The notes under the pieces were generated by a model. The model searched no databases. It was not told where the DNA came from and saw nothing but the letters and a program-made list of their open reading frames with translations. Made by a program: the position numbers and the translations under genes. DNA of 64,000 nucleotides, taken from contig NZ_JJOY01000041.1 in assembly GCF_000979455.1 (NCBI RefSeq), positions 1-64,000 on the forward strand, given 5' to 3'. Source of the stretch: Methanosarcina sp. 2.H.T.1A.6 (GTDB lineage: Archaea > Halobacteriota > Methanosarcinia > Methanosarcinales > Methanosarcinaceae). Shown here in pieces: positions 9,164 through 17,191 of the stretch; the first letter of the stretch is position 1; each line of letters starts with the position of its first letter.

Positions 9164-9229
9164 ATGAAAGATGTTCATCCAATTTATAGAGATCCCATTA
9201 CATACGAGAGTTTCCCACCACCTATATAA
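9164..9229 (+). CDS. 21-residue micro-ORF with strong ribosome site
   Basis: An ATG at 9164 is preceded by AGGAGGAGGG (9151-9160), one of the strongest Shine-Dalgarno sequences in the window, at good spacing. The frame encodes 21 residues, MKDVHPIYRDPITYESFPPP plus a final isoleucine, and ends at TAA. No family is recognised. It could be a regulatory or structural peptide, or the preserved start of a gene whose body has been deleted. The region upstream (9080-9150) is AT-rich and could hold a promoter. Confidence 0.4.
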   Translation: MKDVHPIYRDPITYESFPPPI

Positions 9230-9312
9230 TATAATGTAACAGTTGTATGCCCCACTTATGAAAATTAAAAGAAGATTTGTTTTTCATATGATAGATTGGT
9301 TTTATCGAACCC

Positions 9313-10011
9313 TCAACTATTATTTTTACCCAGTTTTCTCCCAAACATCACTGCAAACTGATAGTGCTTATATATACAGCTAACATCGCAAAAACCTGCT
9401 TCTTTAAGCCAATCGAGCTGCTGGTCCAAGCTTGAATCCTTATCAAGTTTAACTCTTTCATAACCAGCCAGTATTTCTTCTTCGGGCAAGCCGTTGCTTT
9501 CGATATGCTGTCTCCAGGTTGTCTTATTCAGGTTTTCGATGAAAGGAGTTTCTCCATGTACCTGATCGGCGTTAATAAAAACCCCGTTCTTTTTAAGTAT
9601 GGAGTAGCTTTTTTTGTAGAGCTCCTTTTTCTCTTTGTCTTCCAGGTGATGGATAGATAAGGCTGACACTACCATATCGTATTTTTCCGAGAAATCGTAC
9701 TTTGAATAATCTGCTGCAATGTATTTTACTTTTGAGTAATTTCTGAACCTGTCTTTTGCCATATCCAGCATCTTTTCCGAGATATCAATAAGTGTAAATG
9801 ATGCATCTGGATATCTTTCCATCAGAAAAGCCGATAGAAGTCCTGTTCCGGCACCTATGTCCAGGATACCCGGATTTTTTGCATCTACTGACGCCACGGA
9901 TACCGCGGCTCCATAAAAGTCATCGAAGCAAGGTATAAACTTCCTTCTCTGTTCATCATACTTTTTTGAAATAGCATCAAACTTTCGTTGAATTTCGCCC
10001 ATTTTTTTCAC
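9313..10011 (-). CDS. class I SAM-dependent methyltransferase
   Basis: This 232-residue protein has the Rossmann methyltransferase fold. Motif I is ILDIGAGTGLLSAF (about residues 49-62); the acidic residue binding the ribose is in LIDISEKM (about 75-82); motif IV lies near VVSALSIHHLED (about 112-123). The C-terminal part is helical. The closest layout is that of tRNA cmo5U-type or ubiquinone/menaquinone-type class I enzymes, but the substrate cannot be told from sequence. It is monocistronic and divergent from the small gene at 10203. Confidence 0.85.
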   Translation of the reverse strand: MKKMGEIQRKFDAISKKYDEQRRKFIPCFDDFYGAAVSVASVDAKNPGILDIGAGTGLLSAFLMERYPDASFTLIDISEKMLDMAKDRFRNYSKVKYIAADYSKYDFSEKYDMVVSALSIHHLEDKEKKELYKKSYSILKKNGVFINADQVHGETPFIENLNKTTWRQHIESNGLPEEEILAGYERVKLDKDSSLDQQLDWLKEAGFCDVSCIYKHYQFAVMFGRKLGKNNS

Positions 10012-10202
10012 CAGGTTTTAGCACCGAGGACGGTTTCTTCTTTTCCTTCTTACTGCATACGTCTTTGTACGGCATATGATTAATTCATTATTGACCTGTA
10101 TTCCGTACGACATTTGTTTTCAATATCTCAAAGCTCATTTAGGCAGGTTCTCTCTAAAGCTCAAAAAAGAATCTATTTATATTTCGCAGCATTGTTAGAA
10201 GC

Positions 10203-10448
10203 ATGTATCTTGAAGATGAAGAGGCGGCAAGCGCTGACAAGAGCCGTGAATTTGGCGTATTGGGAGATGTTCTGCGGGAACTGCAAAGGGAAGAAGTGGA
10301 ACAAACTGAGACATGCCTGGTGGAAACCCCAGAAACAAACACGACACAAAAAACGATAGAGATAATGACAGAGATCAATGCAACATTAAAAGAGATCGCA
10401 GAGACTCAAAAGAAAATACTGGAAGAGATTAAAAAGAACAAGACCTGA
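10203..10448 (+). CDS. small acidic coiled-coil protein, unknown function
   Basis: This 81-residue product has an acidic N-terminal half (L-R-E-L-Q-R-E-E-V-E-Q) and a C-terminal heptad-like helix with repeated I/L-x-E-I spacing (residues about 50-80) that looks like a coiled coil. A TTTATATTT box (10176-10184) lies about 25 bp before the ATG, which suggests a leaderless mRNA, a common archaeal arrangement. A frame overlapping at 10114-10359 has a less natural, Trp/Lys/Arg-rich composition and no promoter fit. No family recognised. Confidence 0.55.
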   Translation: MYLEDEEAASADKSREFGVLGDVLRELQREEVEQTETCLVETPETNTTQKTIEIMTEINATLKEIAETQKKILEEIKKNKT

Positions 10449-10613
10449 TAAACTCCAATTGACACTTTCTTTTTTCACTTTAAGCACGGCTTTTATATTT
10501 TCAACTGTTTTTTCTGAGATTTCGATAGTATTCTAACGTATAGACAGAATTTTTTCAGCCGAAATATGGGTATCTCAGACACTGCCTGGGTCTTTCAGAT
10601 ACTGCAGTGAATC

Positions 10614-10660
10614 TCTCAGACACTATCTTCAAGGCTTTTCCTTGCAGTAAAACTCACAAC
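10614..10660 (-). pseudogene. duplicated fragment of the malic enzyme 3' end
   Basis: Read on the minus strand this stretch encodes TARKSLEDSV followed by a stop, nearly the same as the malic enzyme C-terminus AARKNLEDSV plus stop 450 bp away (11074-11118). Similarity fades on both sides. It looks like a relic of a local duplication. Nearby at 10573, 10594 and 10616 the short motif TCAGAYACT recurs. Confidence 0.6.
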
Positions 10661-10808
10661 GGAAGGTCACGCTTGAAATTGAGCCAAAAATTAGACATTT
10701 ATGAGTCCTAAATCCAGAAAAAATCCCTTTTCAGGCTTTTTCTGGTTTTATCTTTAATGCAGCTTCTTGCGGATTTATTGCCTTACATACCCCAGTAATT
10801 TGTCTTGT

Positions 10809-10964
10809 TTATTCTTTCAATTTCATCGGTTCCCCGCAACAGTCCATATCACCGGTACAGCCTATAGCGCAGCGGTCATCTCCGCACTCATTTACTACCT
10901 TAAGTTCGAGCCCGCAGTTCTCACAAATAAGAACCTGACCCTGTTTCAAATTGTTGCAATTCAT
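10809..10964 (-). CDS. 51-residue Cys-rich zinc/iron-binding protein, desulfoferrodoxin-N-like
   Basis: This short gene has an ATG at 10962-10964 preceded by AGAGGTGGT. The product (51 residues) contains MNCNNLKQGQVLICENCG at its start and CCGEPMKL near its end. The CENCG plus CCGEPM pair is the signature of the desulforedoxin/desulfoferrodoxin N-terminal domain (C-x2-C ... C-C-G-x-P-M). Two extra cysteines (positions 28 and 32) lie between the pairs, with a third at 36. Known members bind one Fe(Cys)4 site and work in superoxide or electron-transfer chemistry; here metal binding is inferred. It lies just downstream of malic enzyme on the same strand (109-bp gap) and may be cotranscribed. Confidence 0.75.
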   Translation of the reverse strand: MNCNNLKQGQVLICENCGLELKVVNECGDDRCAIGCTGDMDCCGEPMKLKE

Positions 10965-11073
10965 TCCATACCACCTCTATATTCTTGACAGAAAAAATAT
11001 GTAATTTAGGTTAAAATTGCTTTTGAAACAATAATTCTGAAGATTAGTCTGCGAACTGAAAAATTCGACTCTT

Positions 11074-12369
11074 TCAGACACTATCTTCAAGGTTTTTTCT
11101 TGCGGCACAACTTTCAAATGAAGCATTAGCAACGGCTTTTGCTACCGCGGGCACGACATGCTTCTCAAGGGGGTCCGGTATAATGTGGTCTTCGGAAAGC
11201 TCACCAACGGTCACTACATTTGCAAGGGCATAGGCTGCTGCCATTTCCATTTCAGGCGTTATCCTCCTCGCACAGGTGCCAAGAGCCCCTTTGAAAAGCC
11301 CCGGGAAACTCAGGCAATTATTGAGCTGGTTTGGAAAATCCGACCTGCCGGTAGCAACAATTCTTGCCCCCGCCCGCTTTGCAGCATCGGGCATGATTTC
11401 AGGAACAGGGTTTGCCATTGCCATTACAATAGAATCTTTTGCCATCGAGCGGACCATATCCTCGGTCACGATCCCTCCGACTGAAACCCCGATAAAGAGG
11501 TCAGCCCATGGGAAAGCTTCTTTGAGACCGCCTTTTATTTTTTCAGGGTTTGTAAGCTTTGCAATTTCCTCTTTTATGTGATTCATGCCTTCTTCTCGCC
11601 CCTCGTACACAAGCCCCTTGCTGTCACATGTAAGAATTTTTGCAGGATCTGCGCCTGCCCGGACCAGGAACCTGAAAATTGCAACCCCTGCAGCCCCAAG
11701 CCCTGAAATAACGATTTTTAGCTCTCCAAGCTCCTTTTTCACAATTTTAAGGGCATTCAGAAGCCCGGCAAATACGACAATGGCTGTCCCGTGCTGGTCG
11801 TCATGGATAACAGGAAGGTCAAGCTCTTCCCGCAGCCTTGCTTCTATTTCAAAACAGCGGGGTGCACTGATATCTTCCAGGTTGATGCCTCCGAAAACCG
11901 GAGCCAGGTGTTTTACCGCTTTTATCACCTCTTCGGTGTCCTGGGTATCAAGGCAGATAGGAAAAGCGTCTATGCCGGCAAATTCCTTGAAGATAATCGC
12001 CTTTCCTTCCATAACCGGCAGAGCCGCATATGGCCCGATATTCCCAAGCCCGAGCACTGCTGACCCGTCCGTTACAACAGCAACTGTATTTTTCTTAAGG
12101 GTGTAAAGGTAGACAAGCCCCTGGTTTTCGCTAATTTTCCGGCACGGCTCAGCAACTCCGGGCGTATAGGCAACACTTAGGTCGTGGATTGTACGGAGGC
12201 GCACCTTGCTTGCAACCTCAAGTACACCCTCTAGCCTCCTGTGCATTGCAAGCGATTCCTGATATAATGAAGCGTGAGTGTCACTATCCTTTTCCATACC
12301 CTTTCCGGAACCCTTTTGAGAATCTCCTTCAGAGTTCTTCCCCATATTATCTTCCGGATCTCTTTCCAA
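11074..12369 (-). CDS. NAD(P)-dependent malic enzyme (oxaloacetate-decarboxylating)
   Basis: Malic enzyme decarboxylates malate to pyruvate with reduction of NAD(P). The malic N-terminal domain shows HDLSVAYTPGVAEPC, TDGSAVLGLGNIGP and the metal-binding INLEDISAPRCFEIE; the NAD domain shows DDQHGTA and the Rossmann motif ISGLGAAGVA. Length is 431 residues from the TTG at 12369, somewhat long for the bacterial-type family. The first 24 residues are low-complexity Lys/Gly/Ser/Glu. Start codons at 12345 (ATG, preceded by GGAAGA) or 12297 (ATG of MEKDSDTHASLYQ) are equally credible, so the N-terminus is uncertain. It is divergent from the JAMM protein gene at 12626. Confidence 0.92.
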   Translation of the reverse strand: MERDPEDNMGKNSEGDSQKGSGKGMEKDSDTHASLYQESLAMHRRLEGVLEVASKVRLRTIHDLSVAYTPGVAEPCRKISENQGLVYLYTLKKNTVAVVTDGSAVLGLGNIGPYAALPVMEGKAIIFKEFAGIDAFPICLDTQDTEEVIKAVKHLAPVFGGINLEDISAPRCFEIEARLREELDLPVIHDDQHGTAIVVFAGLLNALKIVKKELGELKIVISGLGAAGVAIFRFLVRAGADPAKILTCDSKGLVYEGREEGMNHIKEEIAKLTNPEKIKGGLKEAFPWADLFIGVSVGGIVTEDMVRSMAKDSIVMAMANPVPEIMPDAAKRAGARIVATGRSDFPNQLNNCLSFPGLFKGALGTCARRITPEMEMAAAYALANVVTVGELSEDHIIPDPLEKHVVPAVAKAVANASFESCAARKNLEDSV

Positions 12370-12625
12370 GCTTAAAACCGAATGAATGTCTTTTATTCCA
12401 AAAACCCCCTGTGCTATATAGCAAACCCTGTGTCCGGAGAAAAAAACCTCCGGAAAAACTGCCTGTAAGAAATATAATGCTACATAATGATTTATCGAAA
12501 TAATAGATAAAACCGATGGGGGAAAATGAACCTGGAATTTTTGTATATTTTATTTCCAGTGATTGCTCAGTTTGCAGATTTCGCTTTCCAGAAAGAGATA
12601 TACCATTTCAGGAGAATTACTCTGT

Positions 12626-13021
12626 ATGCAGATTAAAGGAATTGCCAGTGATACTCTTGATTTTATCCTTGAAGCTAGCAGGTCAATGGCTCCGGAAGAG
12701 TTTGCCGGGCTTTTGCAGGAGAAAGACGGAATAATCACCGAGGTGCTTATCCTGCCAGGAACCGAATCAAGCGACTCAAATGCAGTCCTCAGGCTTTACA
12801 TGATGCCGAATGTAAAAGCTGCAGGCTCGGTCCACAGCCATCCCGGACCCAACCGCAATCCCTCAAAAGCCGACTTACACCTCTTTTCAAAAACCGGAAA
12901 CTTCCATATCATCGTGGGCCGTCCCTACAACAGGCAGAGCTGGACCTGTTATGACAGGGAAGGAAATGTAAGGGAACTTCCCGTCCTTGATGTAGAATTC
13001 GAAGAGGACGAAGAGTTTTGA
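12626..13021 (+). CDS. JAMM/MPN (Mov34-type) metalloprotease-like protein
   Basis: The 131-residue product carries the full JAMM zinc signature: an upstream glutamate in APEEFAGLL (about residues 22-30), then HSHPGPNRNPSKADLHLF (about 71-88), which fits H-x-H-x7-S-x2-D. Archaeal JAMM proteins cleave isopeptide bonds of ubiquitin-like SAMP conjugates; this role is inferred. ATG at 12626 is chosen because MQIKGIASDTLDFI fits the family N-terminus and GGAG lies 11 bases upstream; the frame stays open further upstream. It stands alone, ending at a repeat/hairpin terminator. Confidence 0.85.
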   Translation: MQIKGIASDTLDFILEASRSMAPEEFAGLLQEKDGIITEVLILPGTESSDSNAVLRLYMMPNVKAAGSVHSHPGPNRNPSKADLHLFSKTGNFHIIVGRPYNRQSWTCYDREGNVRELPVLDVEFEEDEEF

Positions 13022-13056
13022 AAAGATAACAGAAGTAAGGCGCGATAAGAAAACCT

Positions 13057-13118
13057 GATGTTAAATACCCCAGATGTTAAATACCCCAGATGTTAAATAC
13101 CCCAGATGTTAAATACCC
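13057..13118 (+). repeat. 16-bp tandem repeat, about 3.9 copies
   Basis: The unit GATGTTAAATACCCCA is repeated head to tail (starts at 13057, 13073, 13089, 13105) directly before a terminator-like hairpin in the 3' region of the JAMM gene. Confidence 0.95.
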
Positions 13119-13141
13119 GCTAAATCTAAAGATTTAACGGG
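13116..13141 (+). terminator. hairpin downstream of the JAMM gene
   Basis: CCCGCTAAATC and GATTTAACGGG form an 11-bp stem with one C-A mismatch (a G-U wobble on the other strand) and a 4-nt loop. It lies at the end of the tandem repeat array. The remaining stretch to 13484 shows no gene; an ATTATTTATGG box near 13347 could drive the next small gene. Confidence 0.5.
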
Positions 13142-13484
13142 TTTCCTGCTGAGAGTTTATGACTGGATATCCCTGCAACACGCAGAAATTATTGATACAG
13201 ATATCAGGAAAACATCAAACTAATATCTCTGCTTGATTCTCCGGAATAACCTTTACTATTTTTTCACTATAAAGCCTGAAAAAGCAGCAATTATCTCCCG
13301 CCTCCGTCTGCTTCTGCCTTGTTCCCTACCAAAAACATTTTATTTACAGATACACATTATTTATGGGATACACCTTGTGCCTTCATTTAAAGGGAGGCGG
13401 TTTTAGCTTAAAGGTTGTATTCAGGAAACGTATCTGGGACTCAAGAACCAGATAGCCTTCACGTATCTGGAGGTAGTAATCCTA

Positions 13485-13658
13485 ATGCCTACATGCCAAG
13501 ACTGCAGATTCTATACGGTTATTGATGAGCTAAAAGGCGAATGTTTCAGCCTCGGATTTGAAGTACGCGGGAAAACCGATTCCAAGAAATGCCCGGAGCG
13601 GGCTTTCAGGCCAAATAAAGGTCCCAATTCGAAAAAAGCCGGAGCGGCAAGGTATTAA
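13485..13658 (+). CDS. 57-residue four-cysteine protein, HiPIP-like small-subunit fold suspected
   Basis: A GGAGGT ribosome site (13469-13474) precedes the ATG at 13485. The 57-residue product starts MPTCQDCRFYTV and has the spacing C-x2-C-x12-C-x15-C (cysteines 4, 7, 20, 36), with KKCPERAF around the last cysteine and a basic tail. This pattern resembles the small [4Fe-4S] HiPIP-like subunits of benzylsuccinate-synthase-type enzymes and related orphan methanogen proteins. That resemblance is by eye, and the partner enzyme is unknown. No glycyl radical enzyme gene is nearby. It is monocistronic and convergent with the 893-residue surface protein gene. Confidence 0.75.
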   Translation: MPTCQDCRFYTVIDELKGECFSLGFEVRGKTDSKKCPERAFRPNKGPNSKKAGAARY

Positions 13659-13962
13659 AATGGATCACGGATCGGGGACGAAAAAATTCTGTTAAATGAG
13701 GTTGAAAATGTAAAAATACATTGATCGAGCCTCCAGCTGGACAAAAAACCGGAAAGCGCAAAAAATCTATTTTCTGCTTGCCGGAATCAAATGAATTTTA
13801 AGTTAAATCTCATTCAATCTTTCCTTTTTATATCTTCTTTTTTACATTTACGTTTCTTTATGTGCTGATATCTATTTGCTGCAATCTGCTATTTCATCCA
13901 GACTTTTCGAGAACTGAATAAATTTCCCCATACCCTTTAATGTTGAACTCATGGTTTTTCAA

Positions 13963-16644
13963 TTAACATGTTTTTATTCCTTCTTCCTCTTCCGAGATAA
14001 CGCACATGTATATATCGGAGTTTCCATTACGAAAATCTGTCCAGACTGTTCTGTCACCGTAGATAGCAGGATTCAACTTATCTGATTCACTGGCAGTCAT
14101 CTGAATTTCTTTAGAAGTGGAAAGATTGCACATATAGAGATCAGGGGTTCCATTGCGATAATCCTTCCACAAAATCCTGTCCCCGTAAATGGCAGACACA
14201 GCACGGGTCTTTATTCGGGTTTCCGTAGAGGTGGAAAGATTGTATATGTAAACCTCAATGTTTCCAGTTCGATTATCGTTCCAGATAATCCTATCCCCGT
14301 AAATTACTGGCTCCCACTGCCATGAGTCATTTGTGGTTATCTGAATTTCAGTGGAAGTGGAGAGATTATACATATAGATATCAGAGTTTCCATTGCGATA
14401 ATCTTCCCATACTATTCTATCGCCATATATGTCAGGATTTGACTTATCTGATTCACTGCTGGTAATCTGAGCCTCCTCGGAGGTAGAGAGATCATATATA
14501 TATATCTCAGCTTTTCCATTACGATAATCAAGCCATACTATTCTATCTTCATAGATAGCAGGACTGCTTGTTGACCCGTTTTTGGTAATCTGAATTTCTT
14601 TTGAGGTAGAAAGATTGTACATATAGATGGTGGTGTTTCCATGACGTTTATCCATCCACACAATCCTGTCCCCATAAATATCAGGCCAACTTTGATCCGA
14701 ACTATTGGCAGTTACTTGAATTTCGTTAGAAGTGGAAATGTCGTACATATAGATATCGTCATTTCCATTGCGATTATCCTGCCACACAACCATATCATTG
14801 TAAATCACAGGCCATTCCTGACCTAATTCATTGGTAGTGATCTGATATTCCGTGAGGGTAAGTTGCCCATCTACACGCCGCACAGGAGATGCCGTTATGG
14901 CAGATAACTTTGAAACGGTTCCTTTCGAATTAATTACAGTCAGGTTAATAATATAAGTTCCAGGAAGAGTATACATATAAACCGCAGTTTTGTTTATGGA
15001 ATCAGTAACACCGTCATTGTTAAAGTCCCATGTCCTTTTTGCTGCATTTTGCGAAATATCGGTAAAAAGGACGGAAAGAGGAACCGGGCCGCTAGTAACA
15101 TTGGAGCTAAAGTCAGTCAGAGGAAGGGTTTTAGCTTCCTGCGCAATAATTTCCTGAGTTTTTGAGGCCGTACCATTTGCATTGCTGACTGTCAGACTAA
15201 CGGTATAAACTCCGGGGGTTATATACTCATAGACCGGATCTTTTTCTGTAGAGTCTGATATTCCGTCATTGTCAAAATCCCAGCTCCACGAAAATGCATA
15301 TCGTGAAAGATCTGTGAACTGGACAGCTAATGGGGCAAGACCCTGCATGCTATTGGTACTGAAGTTTACAACCGGCGGCTTTTGAGGTATGGATATAGAT
15401 GCAAGAGGAAGATAGTCAATTTCACTCCCATTTATGTTATAGGAAGAGTCGCAGATCCAATCCCCGTCTGAATCAGTGCAGATCTCAGAAAAACCGGTCC
15501 CATCAGGTTTTGCCCAGTAATTGCCACCCAGGTAGGGCCCGCCTACAATGTTTCTTCCCGACGTTTTCGTAGTGTTCCAGACAGCGTCATCCATGCTCGG
15601 ATTAGAATATCCGAAATATCTGAAATCTTCGATTTTAGTATTATTTAAGAGGTTAACCGTGTTATTGAAGGAGTTATTATAAATTAGGCTGCGTCCTCCG
15701 CTAGAAGAAGGATCGTCGGTGAACAGATCCAGATAGATCCCACATTCTCTGTTTTGCTCAATTCTGTTGTCAGTTATCAGAGCAATATCTTCAAGTGATA
15801 TACCAATGTCGTTGGTTGAAATTGTATTATTTTTTATTACGTTCCCCGAAGAATAGTAAGAAACACATATCCCTTTAGTATTTGAGGTTAGAGTATTATT
15901 TGTGATCTTGTTACCACTGGAGATAAAACTCGCAGAAATTCCGCAACTGGCATTGGAAATGAAATTATTATTAATAATATTTTCATGAGATTCTGAAAGG
16001 AAAATTCCAGAGCCATCTATAGTATTGCTTATAATCTTGTTCTCCTGAGGACCTGTAAGTGAGAAAAAACTGTTCAAAAGCTTATTATTAGCTATAGTGA
16101 TATTATTCCTACTTCCCCCTGCTCCCATTACATGAATTCCCGAATCAAAAAGTGAATTTTCAGATAATATACAATTATAGCACTCAGCACCAAAATCTAT
16201 GCTCCTTCCCGAAAAGGTATTATTTATAAAAAGAGAATTAGAACAGTCATCAATTGTTGCACCCAACTCCAAAAATTTGTTATTTTTTACAGTGCACCCT
16301 TCTACTTTGGTCAAGCTGGTGACTGTAAACTCGTGTATGCTAAAGCCACTGATAGTAACGTTACTGACACTTACAATATAAGTTTGAACAACGGTATCTT
16401 CAGGGTTTTCAGAGTCCGAAAGAATACTCAGGCCTTCTATTTTTACATTTACACTTTCGTTGTAGATTCCCGGTAAAACAAAAATTATATCCCCTGAAGA
16501 CGAACTGTTTACCGCTTCCTGAATCGAGTTGAAATCTGCCTTCGGGTTATTACCCACAGTGATTTCCTTTGCCGACACAGGGTTGTAAACCGCATTCGCT
16601 ATAAGCGCAATAGCTACAAAAATAATTATTCTGCTTGCTCCCAC
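13963..16644 (-). CDS. secreted NosD-type beta-helix / 2x PKD / 7-blade propeller protein
   Basis: This 893-residue exported protein starts with a signal peptide (basic start, hydrophobic core about residues 5-20, VSAKE cleavage region about 23-27). The domains are a right-handed parallel beta-helix with repeated N-x-I-x-N-N units (about 28-390), PKD domain 1 (about 420-500, WSWDFDNDG), PKD domain 2 (about 505-585, RTWDFNNDG), then seven repeats of about 40 residues with the consensus IYGDRIVWxDxRNGN followed by DIYMYNLSTS (about 605-885). Seven repeats suggest a closed seven-blade propeller. The architecture is typical of Methanosarcina surface proteins; carbohydrate or matrix binding is inferred. 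The C-terminus is short and acidic with no transmembrane anchor. Sequons are numerous. Confidence 0.9.
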   Translation of the reverse strand: MGASRIIIFVAIALIANAVYNPVSAKEITVGNNPKADFNSIQEAVNSSSSGDIIFVLPGIYNESVNVKIEGLSILSDSENPEDTVVQTYIVSVSNVTISGFSIHEFTVTSLTKVEGCTVKNNKFLELGATIDDCSNSLFINNTFSGRSIDFGAECYNCILSENSLFDSGIHVMGAGGSRNNITIANNKLLNSFFSLTGPQENKIISNTIDGSGIFLSESHENIINNNFISNASCGISASFISSGNKITNNTLTSNTKGICVSYYSSGNVIKNNTISTNDIGISLEDIALITDNRIEQNRECGIYLDLFTDDPSSSGGRSLIYNNSFNNTVNLLNNTKIEDFRYFGYSNPSMDDAVWNTTKTSGRNIVGGPYLGGNYWAKPDGTGFSEICTDSDGDWICDSSYNINGSEIDYLPLASISIPQKPPVVNFSTNSMQGLAPLAVQFTDLSRYAFSWSWDFDNDGISDSTEKDPVYEYITPGVYTVSLTVSNANGTASKTQEIIAQEAKTLPLTDFSSNVTSGPVPLSVLFTDISQNAAKRTWDFNNDGVTDSINKTAVYMYTLPGTYIINLTVINSKGTVSKLSAITASPVRRVDGQLTLTEYQITTNELGQEWPVIYNDMVVWQDNRNGNDDIYMYDISTSNEIQVTANSSDQSWPDIYGDRIVWMDKRHGNTTIYMYNLSTSKEIQITKNGSTSSPAIYEDRIVWLDYRNGKAEIYIYDLSTSEEAQITSSESDKSNPDIYGDRIVWEDYRNGNSDIYMYNLSTSTEIQITTNDSWQWEPVIYGDRIIWNDNRTGNIEVYIYNLSTSTETRIKTRAVSAIYGDRILWKDYRNGTPDLYMCNLSTSKEIQMTASESDKLNPAIYGDRTVWTDFRNGNSDIYMCVISEEEEGIKTC

Positions 16645-17191
16645 GAATCCCCACTCCTGCTAAACCTGTTTCAAAGCTCCATTTAATTCTGTTTTGAGAG
16701 CAATATAAGTAGGTGCTGCGAAAAACCCTTTCCTGAGCTTTTGAATTTTGATCGATGAGATTTAGACTATGTAATAAATATAAACAGGACTTCTGTGACT
16801 CAGTACCAAAATCCAGTGATTTTGCATTTTTTGATTGAAATCTTGAATTTCCAAGAAGAATTCAGTCTTCAATAAAACTCAATATTAGAGATCTTTCGGC
16901 ATCAATCAATAGGTTACGTTCAAAGGATTGTGACTATTTTCAAAATTTAGTGATTTTTAATTTTACGCCCATCACTAGATTTTGGCATTGTATCACTTCT
17001 GTTTCAATTATATAAAATCTAATAAATATATGAGGGGGTTGGATTTATTCAGTACCTTACATGGAATTAAATAAATACGCAGAAATAACTATCTATCCGG
17101 AAGTATAATATGAAAAGAGTTCTAAAATAGGGGACAAATTCCCAAAAAAAGGTGCTCTTTCCCCTTACTGCTCGCCTGAAGCCATCAGTTT
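16645..17191. other. AT-rich intergenic region
   Basis: This 547-bp gap lies between the end of the histidine kinase gene and the start of the propeller protein gene, both on the minus strand. It must hold the latter's promoter. Direct near-repeats of the motif CAAAATYYAGTGATTTT occur near 16808 and 16938. No gene is supported. Confidence 0.4.
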
